The position numbers and the translations under genes were made by a program. Of a stretch of DNA of 64,000 nucleotides, positions 38,028-48,900 are shown in pieces (position 1 is the stretch's first letter; every line of letters begins with the position of its first letter). Below the pieces are notes generated by a model. The model made no database searches, was not told the origin of the DNA, and saw only the letters and a list, made by a program, of their open reading frames with translations. The stretch is taken from NCBI RefSeq assembly GCF_040412425.1, contig NC_089781.1, positions 48,469,727 through 48,533,726 of the forward strand, given 5' to 3'. The stretch comes from Macrobrachium rosenbergii (lineage: Eukaryota; Arthropoda; Malacostraca; Decapoda; Palaemonidae).

Positions 38028-40070
38028 GCCGACCAAACTTCCCGCAGCGACGCCTTGGGTTCCCTTCGGGCCTGGGTGGCTGGTTTTGGAAGGAATGTTC
38101 CGTCGGGGAAGCCATATGTTCTGGACGAGAACATCCGTAATCTGCTTTACCCCGGCGCCCGGATCTCAGCGGCTGTTCCATCAGAAGTCGCCGCTCCTCT
38201 CATCGAGCAGATCCAGGTAGAAACCCAGCCTCCCCAGGACGAGAATTTGTACGTGGCGGTGTCGGAGGAAGTGGCGGCCATAAACCTTGACCTGGAGCCG
38301 ATGAATACAGAACAGGACCAGGAGGTAGGTAGGGAGGTAAGTGAGGCAGTGGGGGCGGGCTCCCTTTTTGATTCCCCTTCATCCACCGCTTCTTCATTTC
38401 AGGGTTTCCAAAAGTCTTCTAACTTGGAGGACAGGTCGCAATCGGCTGTCCCCAAGTTGAAGAAGTCTTGGAAGGCGAAGGGCTATAAGTCCGCAAACTC
38501 CCGCAAAGCAACCCCTTTCCCTCCGGTGAAGCCACGGGATACTAGTCCGGTGGCTTCCACAAGCAAGGCCACTCCCTCTGCTAAGGGAGCGAGTTCGAGG
38601 GCAGCTAAGGCTAGCCCTCCTCGCCAACCTGCCTTTGATCCAGAGGAGTTTGCCGGTATACTTCTGCAGAAGTTTACCTCGGAATTGGATGGTAAGCTCA
38701 ACAAGCTTATGGAGAGGTTGCAGAGCCAGGAGAGTATGCTCTCTGGGTTCAAGCGCTCCGGTGGGTTGGCTGTACATTACCCCATTCCGGATGACTCCAC
38801 CCTCCCTCCATTTGACAAGGGAAATCCTTGGCGTTTGGCCTTTCATGCTCCCCGGCATGAAGATACCGTAACGTTCGAGGGTCTAGGCACGCGCAGGCTT
38901 CAGAAGTTGGAATTCTTTCCTCCTGACCTGCTGCCCCCCTACCCAGGCTACGCCAGGTTGACGGAGGAAGCTTGGGTGAGGACGGATAAGGTCCCGAAGG
39001 AGACAGTCATCTTCCCAAGGGACCAGGCGCAGTCTACATTGCTGCGCACATTTAATGAGTGGCAGGCGGAGAACACGAAGTTGACCCCCTTCAAGGGCAA
39101 CTTCACGATGTTCTCGTTGGGTGATAGAGTCCCAACCCCTTGCATGACTAAGGTGGCTCTTGCGACCGCCCAGGCATGCACGGAAGGTAAGCCGTCGCCT
39201 CAGCTCCGGGAGACTGATCCCACCTCACTGATCTTCCCCGGAGACGATGATTTCTGGAAGGATGCCCAGGCTACTTTTACGTCGGGTAAGCTGGACCCAG
39301 ATTGTGCATCCACCTTATTCAGTGAGCAGCTTCCCAAAATGCCGGAAGCCCTCCTGAAAGCAGAGTTTGAGACTAGGTGTCGGCTGAGCCGATCACTGAA
39401 CTCCCTGTGCCTGGCGGAATCCACCTAAGTGATGTACTACGAGGAGCCACTCTTCCAGGTCCTGACGAAGTCTCTGTTAGCAGGATTTCAGGCGGACCTG
39501 TTTGACTTCATGGTAGCGCGGATGAACTGCCGCAAATACATCTTCGCCGACGCTACCATAAGACATGAGCCTAACAAGCTCATGAAAAGCTCCTTCTGGG
39601 GGCTAGTATCTTCCCCGAAGGAGAGGTCAACAATGTCCTGGCTGAGGCAACCAGGGCTAACCAGAGTCTGCGCTCCCGCTGGGGTATCCCTGCTTTCAAA
39701 AGGAAAGCCCCGAGTCCGCCGGGCCCCAAAACAGGCCTGGTAAGAGATACAGGAGGCACAGAAGACAACACCAACAGGCTGTTGTCCAAGCTGTACCTGT
39801 CTTGCCAGTTGGCCAGCCTTCTACCTCGAAGGCCCAGCCTCAACAGTTCGTGCTGGTGCAGCCAACTCAGCACTCCCTTGCCGCGCCTACCTTCGTAACG
39901 TCTCCTGTGTATAACCCCTCCTATGAGGGCCAGGGGTCGTTTCGAGACCTTAACAGGAACGCAAGGGGGAGTAGAGCAAGAGCCTCCTTCAGAGGCAAGG
40001 CTGCCTTGCGATCCCTCTCCCGAGGGAGAGGAGGACGAGGTAGAGGAGGCAAGCCTTCACCTTCCCAGTG
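38028..40070 (+). pseudogene. DIRS element 2 Gag, main exon
   Basis: Open from the acceptor to a TAA at 39426-39428. Continues in the same frame (MYYEEPLFQVLTKSLLAGFQ) to about 39598, where a lost base shifts the frame. The basic tail continues in another frame to about 40070. Same domain order as element 1: LRAWVAGFGRNVPSGKPYVL, a Ser/Lys/Ala linker, a short heptad-like stretch (KLNKLMERLQSQESML), the conserved block LPPFDKGNPWRLAFHAPRHE, and a basic tail rich in Arg and Gly (SRGRGGRGRGGKPS, about 40015-40060). The final RG-rich segment is more pronounced than in element 1. Confidence 0.85.
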
Positions 40071-40073
40071 AGA

Positions 40074-41901
40074 CCAATCAGGTGGGCGGCAGACTTCACC
40101 TGTTCAGGGACCAGTGGACCTTCAGTCCGTGGGCCCACAGTATAATTTCCAAGGGTTTGGGGTGGAGTTGGATCAAGGGCCCTCCCCCTCTGATCAGATT
40201 TCATCAACCGTCTTCCAAAGCTCTGCGGGACTTTGCGGCGGAATTACTCCAAAAGTGGGCCATAAAGAAAGTGAGACACCTGAAATTTCAAGGCAGGCTG
40301 TTCAGTGTTCCCAAGAAAGACTCCAGTCAACAAAGAGTAATCTTGGATCTGTCACGTCTCAGTCTTTATATACAATGCGACAAATTTCGCATGCTTACAA
40401 TCGCGCAGGTACGGACTCTACTTCCTCGTGGAGCCATCACCACCTCTATAGATCTTTCAGACGCATACTTTCACGTCCCGATTGCGCGGATCTTCTCTCC
40501 CTTCCTAGGTTTCAGACTGGGGAAACAAGCCTACTCCTTCAGGGTCATGCCATTCAGGCTCAACATAGCACCCAGAATTTTCACGAAGCTGGCGGAAACG
40601 GTAGTGCAGCAGTTACGGTCCCGGTGGATATCGCTGGCCGCATACCTGGACGATTGGATAATTTGGGCATCCAACGCCGGGGAATGCCGGAGAGCTACGG
40701 CCATAGGGATCGAGTTTCTGGAATCCCTAGGCTTTCAGATAAACAGGGCAAAGTCCTGCCTAACTCCGGAGGCTCGATTTCAGTGGCTGGGTATCCAGTG
40801 GGATCTGGACTCACACAAGCTGTCTATTCCGCCAGCCAAACGGAGAGACATAGCCAAAGCCACCAGGCATTTCCTCAAAGGCAGGAAAGCCTCTCGCAGA
40901 ACACAAGAAAGAATCCTGGGTTCTCTTCAGTTCGCATCTGTAACAGATCTGCTCCTAAAAGCAAAACTGAAAGACATAAACAGAGTGTGGCGGAGACGAG
41001 CCAATGTCAAGCTCAGGGACAAGGTGTCATTAATTCCTCGGTGCTGAGGAAAGACTCGGCCGTGGTCCACAGTCAAGGGTCTTTCGAAGTCAGTTCCCCT
41101 TCAATTCCCTTCCCAGCTCTAATAATCCACACAGACGCTTCGTTAAGCAGCTGGGGAGGGTACTCACCAAAAGAAAAGGTACAGGGCACATGGTCCACAC
41201 TGTTCCGTCAGTTCCACATAAACATTTTGGAGGAGATGGCAGTGTTTCTAACTCTGAAAAAGCTTTGCCCCACCAACCAGATTCATATCAGGCTGGTGCT
41301 GGACAGCGCAGTAGTGGTACATTGCATAAACAGAGGGGGTTCCAAATCGAGCCGGATAAACCAAGTGATGATAGCCATTTTCTCCCTGGCGGAGAAACAC
41401 GGCTGGCACCTGTCAGCTACCCATCTAGCAGGAGCCCGGAATGTCATTGCAGACTCCCTGTCCAGGGCAACTCCGCTGGAGTCAGAATGGTCCCTGGACA
41501 AGGCTTCTTTCGATTGGATCCGCCGTCAGGTTCCGGGCCTTCAGGTGGACTTGTTTGCCACGAAGAGCAATCACAAACTCCCTTGTTATGTTGCTCCCAA
41601 CCTGGATCCTCGAGCTCACGCTACGGATGCAATGTCAGTGGACTGGAACAAATGGCAGAAAATCTATCTGTTTCCGCCAATAAACCTGCTGATGAAGGTG
41701 TTGCACAAGCTCAGGTCTTTCAAAGGTCAAGTGGCCCTGGTAGCTCCCAACTGGCTGAAGAGCAATTGGTTCCCTCTTCTTCTGGAGCTCAAACTCCGGT
41801 GTCATCAAATACCCAGGCCACAGCTGACTCAAATAGTACAAACACGGACTGTGTCAACTTCCTCAAGAATTCTGAATGCCCTGGCTTTATGGACTTTATG
41901 A
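40074..41901 (+). pseudogene. DIRS element 2 RT-RNase H-DAM-like polyprotein, one frameshift
   Basis: The RT part runs in one frame to a stop at 41045-41047: GRLFSVPKKDSSQQRVILDL, TSIDLSDAYFHVPI, FRLNIAPRIFTKLA, LAAYLDDWIIWA (YLDD). A one-base loss near 41040 moves the remainder into the next frame, which is open to 41901: IIHTDASLSSWGGY, ILEEMAVFLTLKK, LVLDSAVVVHCIN, NVIADSLSR (RNase H), then VDLFATKSNHKLP to APNWLKSNWFPLL (DAM-like). The other long frame in 40114-41040 is a shadow of RT. Confidence 0.9.
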
Positions 41902-43066
41902 AATTCGCCGCTCAGAGAGGTGCGGATATTGATCCCGTTAATACTTCTGTTTCTGGAATCACATAAAAGAGATTCTACCCTCAGACAGTACGATTCAGCA
42001 GTTAAAAAGTTGGCATCTTTTTTGAAGAAATCTGAAGCTCAAGTCATGACCACCAATTTGGCAATATCATTCTTTAGGTCACTGATTGAAAAGGGTCTGG
42101 CTCCGGCCACCATTACCACAGCGAAATCAGCTTTGAAAAAGGTGTTTTTGCATGGCTTCAAGATTGATTTAACAGATTCATATTTTTCGTCCATTCCCAG
42201 AGCATGCGCTCGTTTGAGACCAGCGACCCGTCCACATACGGTTTCCTGGTTTCTTAACGGTGTTCTAAAATTAGCCTCAGAAACTAATAACGATCAATGT
42301 TCTTATTTGAATCTGTTAAGGAAGACGTTGTTCCTAATTAGTCTAGCTTCAGGTGCCAGAATATCAGAACTGTTTGCTCTCTCTAGAGGTGCGAATCATG
42401 TGGATTTTCTCCCGTCAGGAGAAGTTCTGCTTTCCCCAGATCAAAGGTTCTTAGCAAAAAATGAAGACCCTCAGGATAGGTGGTCCCCCTGGAAGGTTGT
42501 TCCTCTTCCACAAGACCTGTCTTTATGCCCAGTTGCTACCCTGAGGGCCTATTTACGGAGAACTTCTCAATGCTTGTCTGGTCCTCTTTTTATCAGGGAA
42601 AGTTCAATTCCCCAGGCCGGCTGATGAAGAGTTAGAGGAATTTATTTCTGGTGATAAAAATTCATTTCTCGCTTTAATGTGGTTCGGATTCCACAATAAG
42701 CTGTAGGTCCCGTTGCTAAGTAACCAATTGGTTCTTAGCCACGTAAAGTAAGTCTAATCCTTCGGGCCAGCCCTAGGAGAGCTGTTAATCAGCTCAGTGG
42801 TCTGGTAAAACTAAGGTATACTTAACTTTTTATCAGGGAAAAAGGAGGAATGCTTTCTTTAAAGGCTATCAGACAACAAATTCTATACTTCATTAAGCAA
42901 GCTAACCCGGATTCAGTTCCTAAGGTTCATGATATCCGAGCAGTGGCTACCTCCACTAATGAATTTTGATGAGCTTAAGAAGTATACGGGCTGGAAATCT
43001 CCATCAGTGTTTAAACGCCACTATCTGAAATCACTGCGGTGGCTGTAGGGAGCATTGTCCCTCCGC
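41620..43066 (+). pseudogene. DIRS element 2 tyrosine recombinase, broken by a SINE and small lesions
   Basis: The N-terminal part overlaps the RT-RNase H frame. A frameshift near 41945 leads into the segment 41920-42624: STLRQYDSAVKKLASFLK, MTTNLAISFFRSL, and the catalytic Arg in ASGARISELFAL. The coding sequence is cut by a SINE (42602-42825) within PLFIRE. After it the frame resumes with HDIRAVATSTN (HxxR box). A short deletion removes four or five residues after STN and shifts the frame. YTGWKSPSVF and KRHYLKS remain readable in another frame, and a second small deletion follows. All catalytic residues are still encoded, but not in one frame. Confidence 0.9.
42602..42825. mobile_element. 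SINE, 224 bp, with 16-bp target duplication
   Basis: Flanked by the direct repeat CTTTTTATCAGGGAAA (42586-42601 and 42826-42841). Contains GTGGTTCGGATTCCAC, similar to a pol III box B (GGTTCGANTCC), and AGCTCAGTGGTCTGG, similar to a box A. Their order on this strand is the reverse of a normal tRNA head, so the element may be composite. I associate this sequence with a common decapod SINE from memory, unchecked. Removing the insert with one duplication rejoins the recombinase frame exactly. Confidence 0.85.
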
Positions 43067-43525
43067 CTTAATTAACCTTTAATCCCTATCCTTTCCCCCC
43101 CTCCACCCGCCTGCCTCATTTACTTGCCCTGCCATTTTCTCCTGGACCAGACATGCTTCACAGCCTGGCTCCTGATATTATGATGTACAATCTTGCGGTG
43201 TTAGTTTTTAAGTTTGCGACATGTTATACTTACTGTGATTTAGTTTTAAGTCCGGAGGTACCTTTATAAATTTTCTGTCGTTTATTTAGTTTTGGTACCT
43301 TTCCACCATAGTATTAATTATGTACATAGTTGTTTCTCGTGTCCTTTACTGTGGTATTAATTATATCCCTAGTTATAACTCAGTTTCTCTGTCTATACCT
43401 TTTGTATTTAATCATGTTTTGGGGATAATTAAAACTATTTTCAGTAATAGTGTTTTTATACATGTTCACCTAACTGTTCGTTCCTTTTAGACTTTCACCA
43501 AAGCTTAGTATGATTCTCTGTCATG
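43067..43525 (+). other. DIRS element 2 3' noncoding region
   Basis: Lies between the recombinase and the ICR. T-rich, no coding signal. Contains several TTTTGTATTTAATC-like and AATTAAAA words but no clear polyadenylation signal. Confidence 0.5.
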
Positions 43526-43617
43526 ATTTCACCGGCTGACACAGGGACGAGCTCAGAAAAGGGATTTTGACAAAGGAAAAATCTATTTCTGAGGGAGGCC
43601 CTGTGTCACCCAGTGAC
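43526..43617. repeat. DIRS element 2, internal complementary region
   Basis: The left half (GGCTGACACAGGGACGAGCT, running on to CAGAAA) is the reverse complement of the 5' terminus 35417-35450. The right half (AAAGGGATTTTGACAAAGGA onward) is the reverse complement of the 3' terminus 43955-44011. The two meet at a shared AAA. Confidence 0.9.
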
Positions 43618-43672
43618 CCTCCCAGAATCTAGGTTTCCCTCCCCGAATAGGCATACCAAGCTTGTGGGGGGT

Positions 43673-44011
43673 GCTAGCCTGGAATGAGTACAGATGGCGC
43701 TGGGGTCGTCGGTTGGCGGGCAGGTGAGTGCGGGCGTTAGATCGGCTCCTCACGTTCCGGGGTTTTGTCATTGGGATGTCTACAGAGTGCAGTCCTGTGG
43801 CAGTGACAACAATCACTCACCCTCATCTATACCGATGTCTATTTCATAATAGATGTTCGATCTGGGGGTAGTAACCCCAGCATTCCTGATAGCTTTTTTC
43901 TCTGGTATATTTAGCAATATCTATACCTAGAAATTCGTGCATGATGGGAATTTCACCGGGTGACACAGGGCCTCCCTCAGAAATAGATTTTTCCTTTGTC
44001 ACAATCCCTTT
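43673..44011 (+). repeat. DIRS element 2, 3' inverted terminal repeat
   Basis: Inverse match to 35417-35737, followed by the outer extension ending CACAATCCCTTT at 44011. Confidence 0.9.
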
Positions 44012-46470
44012 TAGAGACCATTAGAGTTGGTTCCCTCTCTCTCTCTCTCTTTCTTCAAAAGAGAGAAGTTAATGTAGAATATTTGTGTGATCACTGGTGT
44101 TAATCTTAGCTTTTGAGGTCTGAATTTAGGAAAACTGTAATGGAGCCTGACAAAAAGTGTGTTTTGTGGATTTTGCGAAGTTTTTCACAAGCTAGGGAAA
44201 TTTTGCCTAAGTGAAATTGTTATTGATAAATCTTTTGTGTATGCTTGTGTTTGCAATCTTTTGGTTTTTCATATTTTATATTTTGGTGATTTAACATTTA
44301 TTTACTTACCATTTTAAATATATCTGGATAATTTAACGTTGTATGCTCGATTTAATTTTCATTTACTAAGATTTTCTTTTCAAATCTAGAGTAATTCTTG
44401 ATAGTTTACATTTTGTTTGATTTACTTAATTTCTTGATAAAGTTTTCTAAATTAGTTTTGTTTAATAATTTAACTGAAGAACTAATTAAATTTTTGTGTT
44501 GTTTTCAAGTAATATTAAATTTTTCAGATTGTGAATTCTAATTATAAATTTTGGGTTTAAAAATAAATTTTTTGTATTATTGTTTTTAAAAACAGTGTCT
44601 CATTTATTGACCACCAATGAATAGGATTAATTGTGTCCATACGGCAAAGTGATAAACATGTTTTGTTCCTTTAGTTTTGCTGAAGTGAATTAAGACCAGG
44701 GAAACAGTTAAAGTTGTTTGATTGCTCTAGTATATTTCTTGTTTAATTGCTGATGCCTCACACTTGTTTTGATGAACTTAGTTTGACTTTTCACGTGATT
44801 AATGAGCTTTTTAAGGGATCACTGTTACCTTTAGAGTACTCAGTCGTAATTTTTATTGTTATGAAATGAGGTAAATTTTTGAATTCTGTGATTAGTTGTG
44901 TAATAACCAGGTATTTGGTACGCAACGTGACAATACCTAAAATTCAAATGAGGTTCAATATCCACCAAAATATCATCTTTATGTGGATTAACATGTTGGC
45001 CTGATTTTAATTTTGCATGAATATGAATTGAAGTCTCCACATTATGGCACCTACTTTGTTTTGTATAATCTTGCTGAATTGTAAAAATTTGTATTCATTC
45101 AATCTTGCACTTTCAATAATCCACATTGGTGGCCTGGTATTCTTCAGGATATTAATTTCATTTTAAGGCAAGATAGACTCTTTTGCACCATTTAACCGGT
45201 TGATACATGTCAAGGTTTCTAGGAACTAAGATACAGATCATTAATTTTCACTTCTACAATAAAAATTAATGACCTTGATTGCTAAAAGAGAACCAGGCCT
45301 CCAAATTTTCCTCCTCCTCTTAGAATTTCATTTGTATTTCTGATATTTTTTATTGTTTTAAACGTCATCCATATAGCTCCATAATGACAAACATATAATT
45401 GACCTCTATGGAGAATTTCCTATTTCTTTATCTTAGCTCCATTGTTCCTCTTATTCATTAAGGTTGGCATATCATCACACTTTTTATTGTAATGCTTTGC
45501 AGATAAGTTTCCTAAGCCTTTGCTTTGACTTACATTCACAGAGAGCTCACAGTTACCTAAATTATTAACAGATACTAGATCCTCAAATGAACCAATACTG
45601 TTCATTTCTCGGAACCATAACTAAAGGCAAGGAGCTACAGTTTTCTAGTGGGTTAAGAGGAATCTGTCAGTCAGGCGTTGCTAGCCATGTCGAGGAATTG
45701 TCATGGGGTCCAAGGAGGTGGAGAAACTGTATCTACAACTACCGATTAAGTTGTGAAAAAAGTCTGAAAATCTCAAAAAGTCACCAGTAGCCTTCAAGAA
45801 ACTTATTCTTTCACCAACAACACCAGTAAGAGCTAACCCCCAAATGTCAACTGCCTTCCCCTGAAATTCAAGGTTCAGTTTGAAAGAGACAGTCCCTTAC
45901 CTGAGAACAATATGAGAGGCATCAATAATATTGATACCTCTCAGATCCAAGCATTATCAGATGGGTGAGGAGGCCCCCACACCTTTTACTGTTGACTTCG
46001 AAAATGAAATCCCATCCCAGAAATGGTGGCCCTTCTTGATACTCGAGATAGTGAAAGGGAAGTTGGAATGGTTGAACAGCAAGATGGAAGAAACCTAGTA
46101 AAATTTGAAAGTGGTTGAAGTAGTAATAATGAGGGTGGGGGAAAGAGTATAGAAAGGCATTCAAATTCGAACCAGGGGAAAGGAGCATCCCTGGTTTGCA
46201 GTCTCTCATTGAGGGGTTGTTAAACTATGACCATTCTGGTTCAAAAATCATGCAAGATAACAGCATATGCTCTGAGATAAACATGGATGCTCTAGGGCAC
46301 TAGGGTTAATTGTGGTTATGTTAAAGTCCACTAAGGTTCTAGTACATTAGAACCTGAACTGAAAATAAAAAACTTTTGAGTTCAAACTGGTTCTCCACAG
46401 TTGTCTATCTACAAAGTTTCTTAATGTTCTACTTTTGTGGCAGTCTAGCAGGGTAGCCTAAAGAAGGAAC
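44012..46470. other. Noncoding sequence, possibly gypsy LTR and gag debris
   Basis: Starts with a short (CT)n (about 44036-44052) and continues AT-rich. TTGGTGGCCTGG near 45125 resembles a primer-binding site position after an LTR ending in ACA, but no matching 3' LTR was found. The frame 45587-45790 lacks recognisable motifs. 45800-46470 would be the Gag position for gypsy remnant 2, but I see no CCHC knuckle. Confidence 0.35.
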
Positions 46471-46478
46471 AGAAAAGT

Positions 46479-46911
46479 GTTTCTAGTGATGATGTGATGT
46501 CTTTAGAGTTACAAGGTGAAATTATAGAATTTCAAATGGTTACTGAAGCAGAAGTAAGTGTGTTGCCAAAGAACATCCTTGATGAATTGAAGGTTAGGCC
46601 AGGGTTAAGGCCTACTAGAAAGTATTTGGCTGCCTTTATTGAAATTAGAGTTAAGCCTATTGGAAAGTGTTCTGTTTTGCGTCTTACAATATGAAGGAAT
46701 ATCAATTAATTTTCTTTTTTTTATTGTGGATGCAAATTTTTGCCCAATATTGAGTCACAATGCTTGCAAATTACTGGGCCTTACTAGGTTTGTGAATGCG
46801 ATAAATCAGGATTGTTCCTTAACACATAAGCCTAAGCCTAATAGTGAAGCTGAATCTCTGGTGTTGAACTATCCTGATGTTTTTGAGGGCCTGGGTTGCC
46901 TTGATGGTGAG
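46479..46911 (+). pseudogene. Ty3/gypsy remnant 2: protease and pre-RT segment
   Basis: A retropepsin-like stretch FQMVTEAEVSVLPKNIL corresponds to the active-site region, which normally reads as Asp-Ser/Thr-Gly. Here the catalytic Asp is Val and the Gly is Glu, so the protease is dead. A frameshift near 46640-46690 is followed by a linker ending FEGLGCLDGE, which leads into RT after the solo LTR. The lineage resembles Mag/K02A2.6-type gypsy elements by the RT motifs that follow. Confidence 0.75.
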
Positions 46912-47648
46912 TGTAACGACCTGAGTGGGCCGTTATGCAGGTTCTTTAACATACTCAGGACGGGGCTGTCATGACTGACGGCAGATGCAACAAACAAAGG
47001 AGGGGAAAACAACAAAAACAATATAATGAGCTCAAAATTAATTTATTTACAATATTTACAAGTGAGTCAGGTCTGGAAAAAAGATAAAAAAACATAAGTA
47101 CAATAAAGGCCAAAAGGCAGCACTAAACAAAATCAAGTTAAACAATTAACTTTATAAACAAAAAGTAGCTTTAAACAATAAAGAGGCAAAAATAAACAGC
47201 AGCAGGCAGAAAATAAAATACCAAACATACGTCCTCCATCAGGGCACCAAGACAGCCCTCAGCTGTGCAACAGGGACAAAAACCCACCAACCAGAATACC
47301 CCGATGGAGACGTCAGGACAGCCTCACGCTGTCAACAAAGATGAGCAGCTCGTGGTCACACGACTACTCATGGTCACACTCCACCTCTACGTCGTGCTCC
47401 ACTTCGTAGGCGTGCTCCAATTTGCTGCTCAAAAAACTCGACCAACGTCGACTCCAAAACTGCCTGCTGCTGCTGCTGCCACTGCCGCTACTTTCGCTGC
47501 CCTACCAGACCCGACTGGCGAAAGAAAAACGGCAGCTCACCGACGAGAACATCAAAACAAAAAAACTTGAAGGTAAGGAGGCAGCAATCCACAAAAGGGA
47601 ACGAGCGGGGAACCAGCAGTTCCCGCAAAACCATCACTTAACGTGACA
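46912..47648. mobile_element. Solo LTR, 737 bp, inserted in gypsy remnant 2
   Basis: Begins TGTAACGACC and ends TTAACGTGACA (TG...CA), with the 5-bp target duplication GTGAG at 46907-46911 and 47649-47653. No internal region. Removing the LTR and one duplication rejoins the pol frame without a break. Contains a CTG/GCC-rich stretch (47460-47505) that gives a spurious Ala/Leu-rich frame. It comes from a different LTR family than the host element, judged by lack of similarity to sequence near 50510. Confidence 0.9.
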
Positions 47649-47653
47649 GTGAG

Positions 47654-48303
47654 GTTAGGTTTGAAACTGATATGACTGTAATTCCTGTAGCTCACCCTCT
47701 TCGTAAGGTACCAGTTGCTTTAAGAGAACGGCTAAGAGATGAATTGAACAATATGGTAAGAAATGGAGTGATAGTTAGGGAAACAAGACACACTGACTGG
47801 GTCAATAGCATTGTAGTCATGGACAAATGTACTAAACTGTGTATTTGCTTAGAGCCACGTGATCTTAACAAAGCACTATCCACTGCCTACTATTGAGGAA
47901 GTATCCACAAGATTACTGGGTTCTAAGGTATTTTCAGTCTTAGATGCAACTAATCGATTCTGGCAGTTAAAAGTAGATGAGGAATCTTCAAAGCTGTTAA
48001 CATTCAATATATGTTTTGGTAGGTACAGGTACATTCGTTTACCTTTTGGTGTCAGCCCTGCCCTTGAAATCTATCAAAGGAAAATGCATGACTTTTTTTA
48101 TGATATTGAAGGGGCTGAAATTGGTGGATGATATTCTTGCACATGGCCGTTTGGAATCTGAGTGTAATGATAGATTAGGACGGGTGTTGCAGAGGTGTAG
48201 AGAGAAGAATCTCAAATTGAATCCTAAAAAGATTAAGCTTAAAACTCAAAAGGTTGAGTATATTGGTCATGTTCTAACAGAAAAGGTCTGCAGCCAGACT
48301 TAG
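47654..48303 (+). pseudogene. Ty3/gypsy remnant 2: reverse transcriptase
   Basis: Motifs spread over three frames: TVIPVAHPLRKVPVALRERL, WVNSIVVMDK, PRDLNKAL, then SVLDATNRFWQLKVDEES (first catalytic Asp), YRYIRLPFGVSPALEIYQ, and the YXDD box as KLVDDILAHG near 48118-48146. KVEYIGHVLT closes the domain. At least two frameshifts (about 47880 and 48115) and a stop near 48300 inactivate it. Typical order for Ty3/gypsy pol. Confidence 0.9.
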
Positions 48304-48429
48304 AGAGTAGACTCCATTGTTAATTTGACAAACATGAGTTACAGTGCTTGTAGAGAATGGTAAACTACTTAAGTAAGTTTATTCTAAACATGTCAAAGTT
48401 AAATGAACCTCTCCCAAGATTGCTTGAAA

Positions 48430-48900
48430 GGGAGGTTGAATTCAAATGAGACTTTTCAAAACGAAAATATTTCAGGGCCTTAAAAGATTTGATTATCCAA
48501 GTACCAGTGTTGAAGTTTTATGATGTGAATAAACCTCTAGTATTGTCAGCTGATGCATCTACTTTTGCTATTGGTGCATGTTTATTTCATGATCGAAAGT
48601 CTGTAGCTTATGCTGGGAAGTCTAAGTCAAAGAGTCAGATAAACTATGCACAAATAGAGAAAGAGTTATTGGTTTTGAGAGGTTTCATTCATATTTGTAT
48701 GGCAGAGATAACATTATTGTAGAGATTGATCATAAGCCTTTAGAGGTCATACTCTGCCCCCTTGAAGCTTCAGAGAATGCTCTTGAGACTACAAAAGTAT
48801 GATTTTAATGTTAAATATATAAGAGGCAGTGATTTGCATGTAGCAGATGCTTTAAGTAAAATAAAACAGTCTGAGGATTATCCTGATAAAAGAAAAGAAT
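48430..48900 (+). pseudogene. Ty3/gypsy remnant 2: RNase H
   Basis: VLKFYDVNKPLVLSADASTF with the first acidic residue near 48547, then INYAQIEKELLVL with the Glu motif. After a frameshift near 48720, the segment reads EIDHKPLE and, near 48835-48860, VADALSKI with the final Asp. Interrupted by two frame changes. Confidence 0.88.

Larger units (their letters stand above)
35417..44011 (+). mobile_element. DIRS-like retrotransposon 2, 8595 bp
   Basis: Plus-strand copy of the same family as element 1. Inverted terminal repeats are 35417-35737 and 43673-44011, with the same outer extension on the 3' repeat only, and the ICR is at 43526-43617. Gene order is zinc exon, intron, Gag, RT-RNase H-DAM-like, tyrosine recombinase. 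Carries a SINE in the recombinase, a Gag stop, and frameshifts in Gag, RT and recombinase, so it is older or more damaged than element 1. Flanking TTT at both ends fits the DIRS-style junction. Confidence 0.92.

Noticed and set aside
40114..41040. Long second frame overlapping RT in DIRS element 2
   Set aside because: It is a shadow frame of the RT gene. Only its part after about 41045 is real, as the shifted RNase H region.
45120..45150. Possible primer-binding site TTGGTGGCCTGG after an LTR-like ACA
   Set aside because: No matching 3' LTR or tRNA complementarity could be established, so I did not define a 5' LTR for gypsy remnant 2.
47265..47646. Ala/Leu-rich frames
   Set aside because: They lie within the solo LTR and come from a CTG/GCC-rich stretch.
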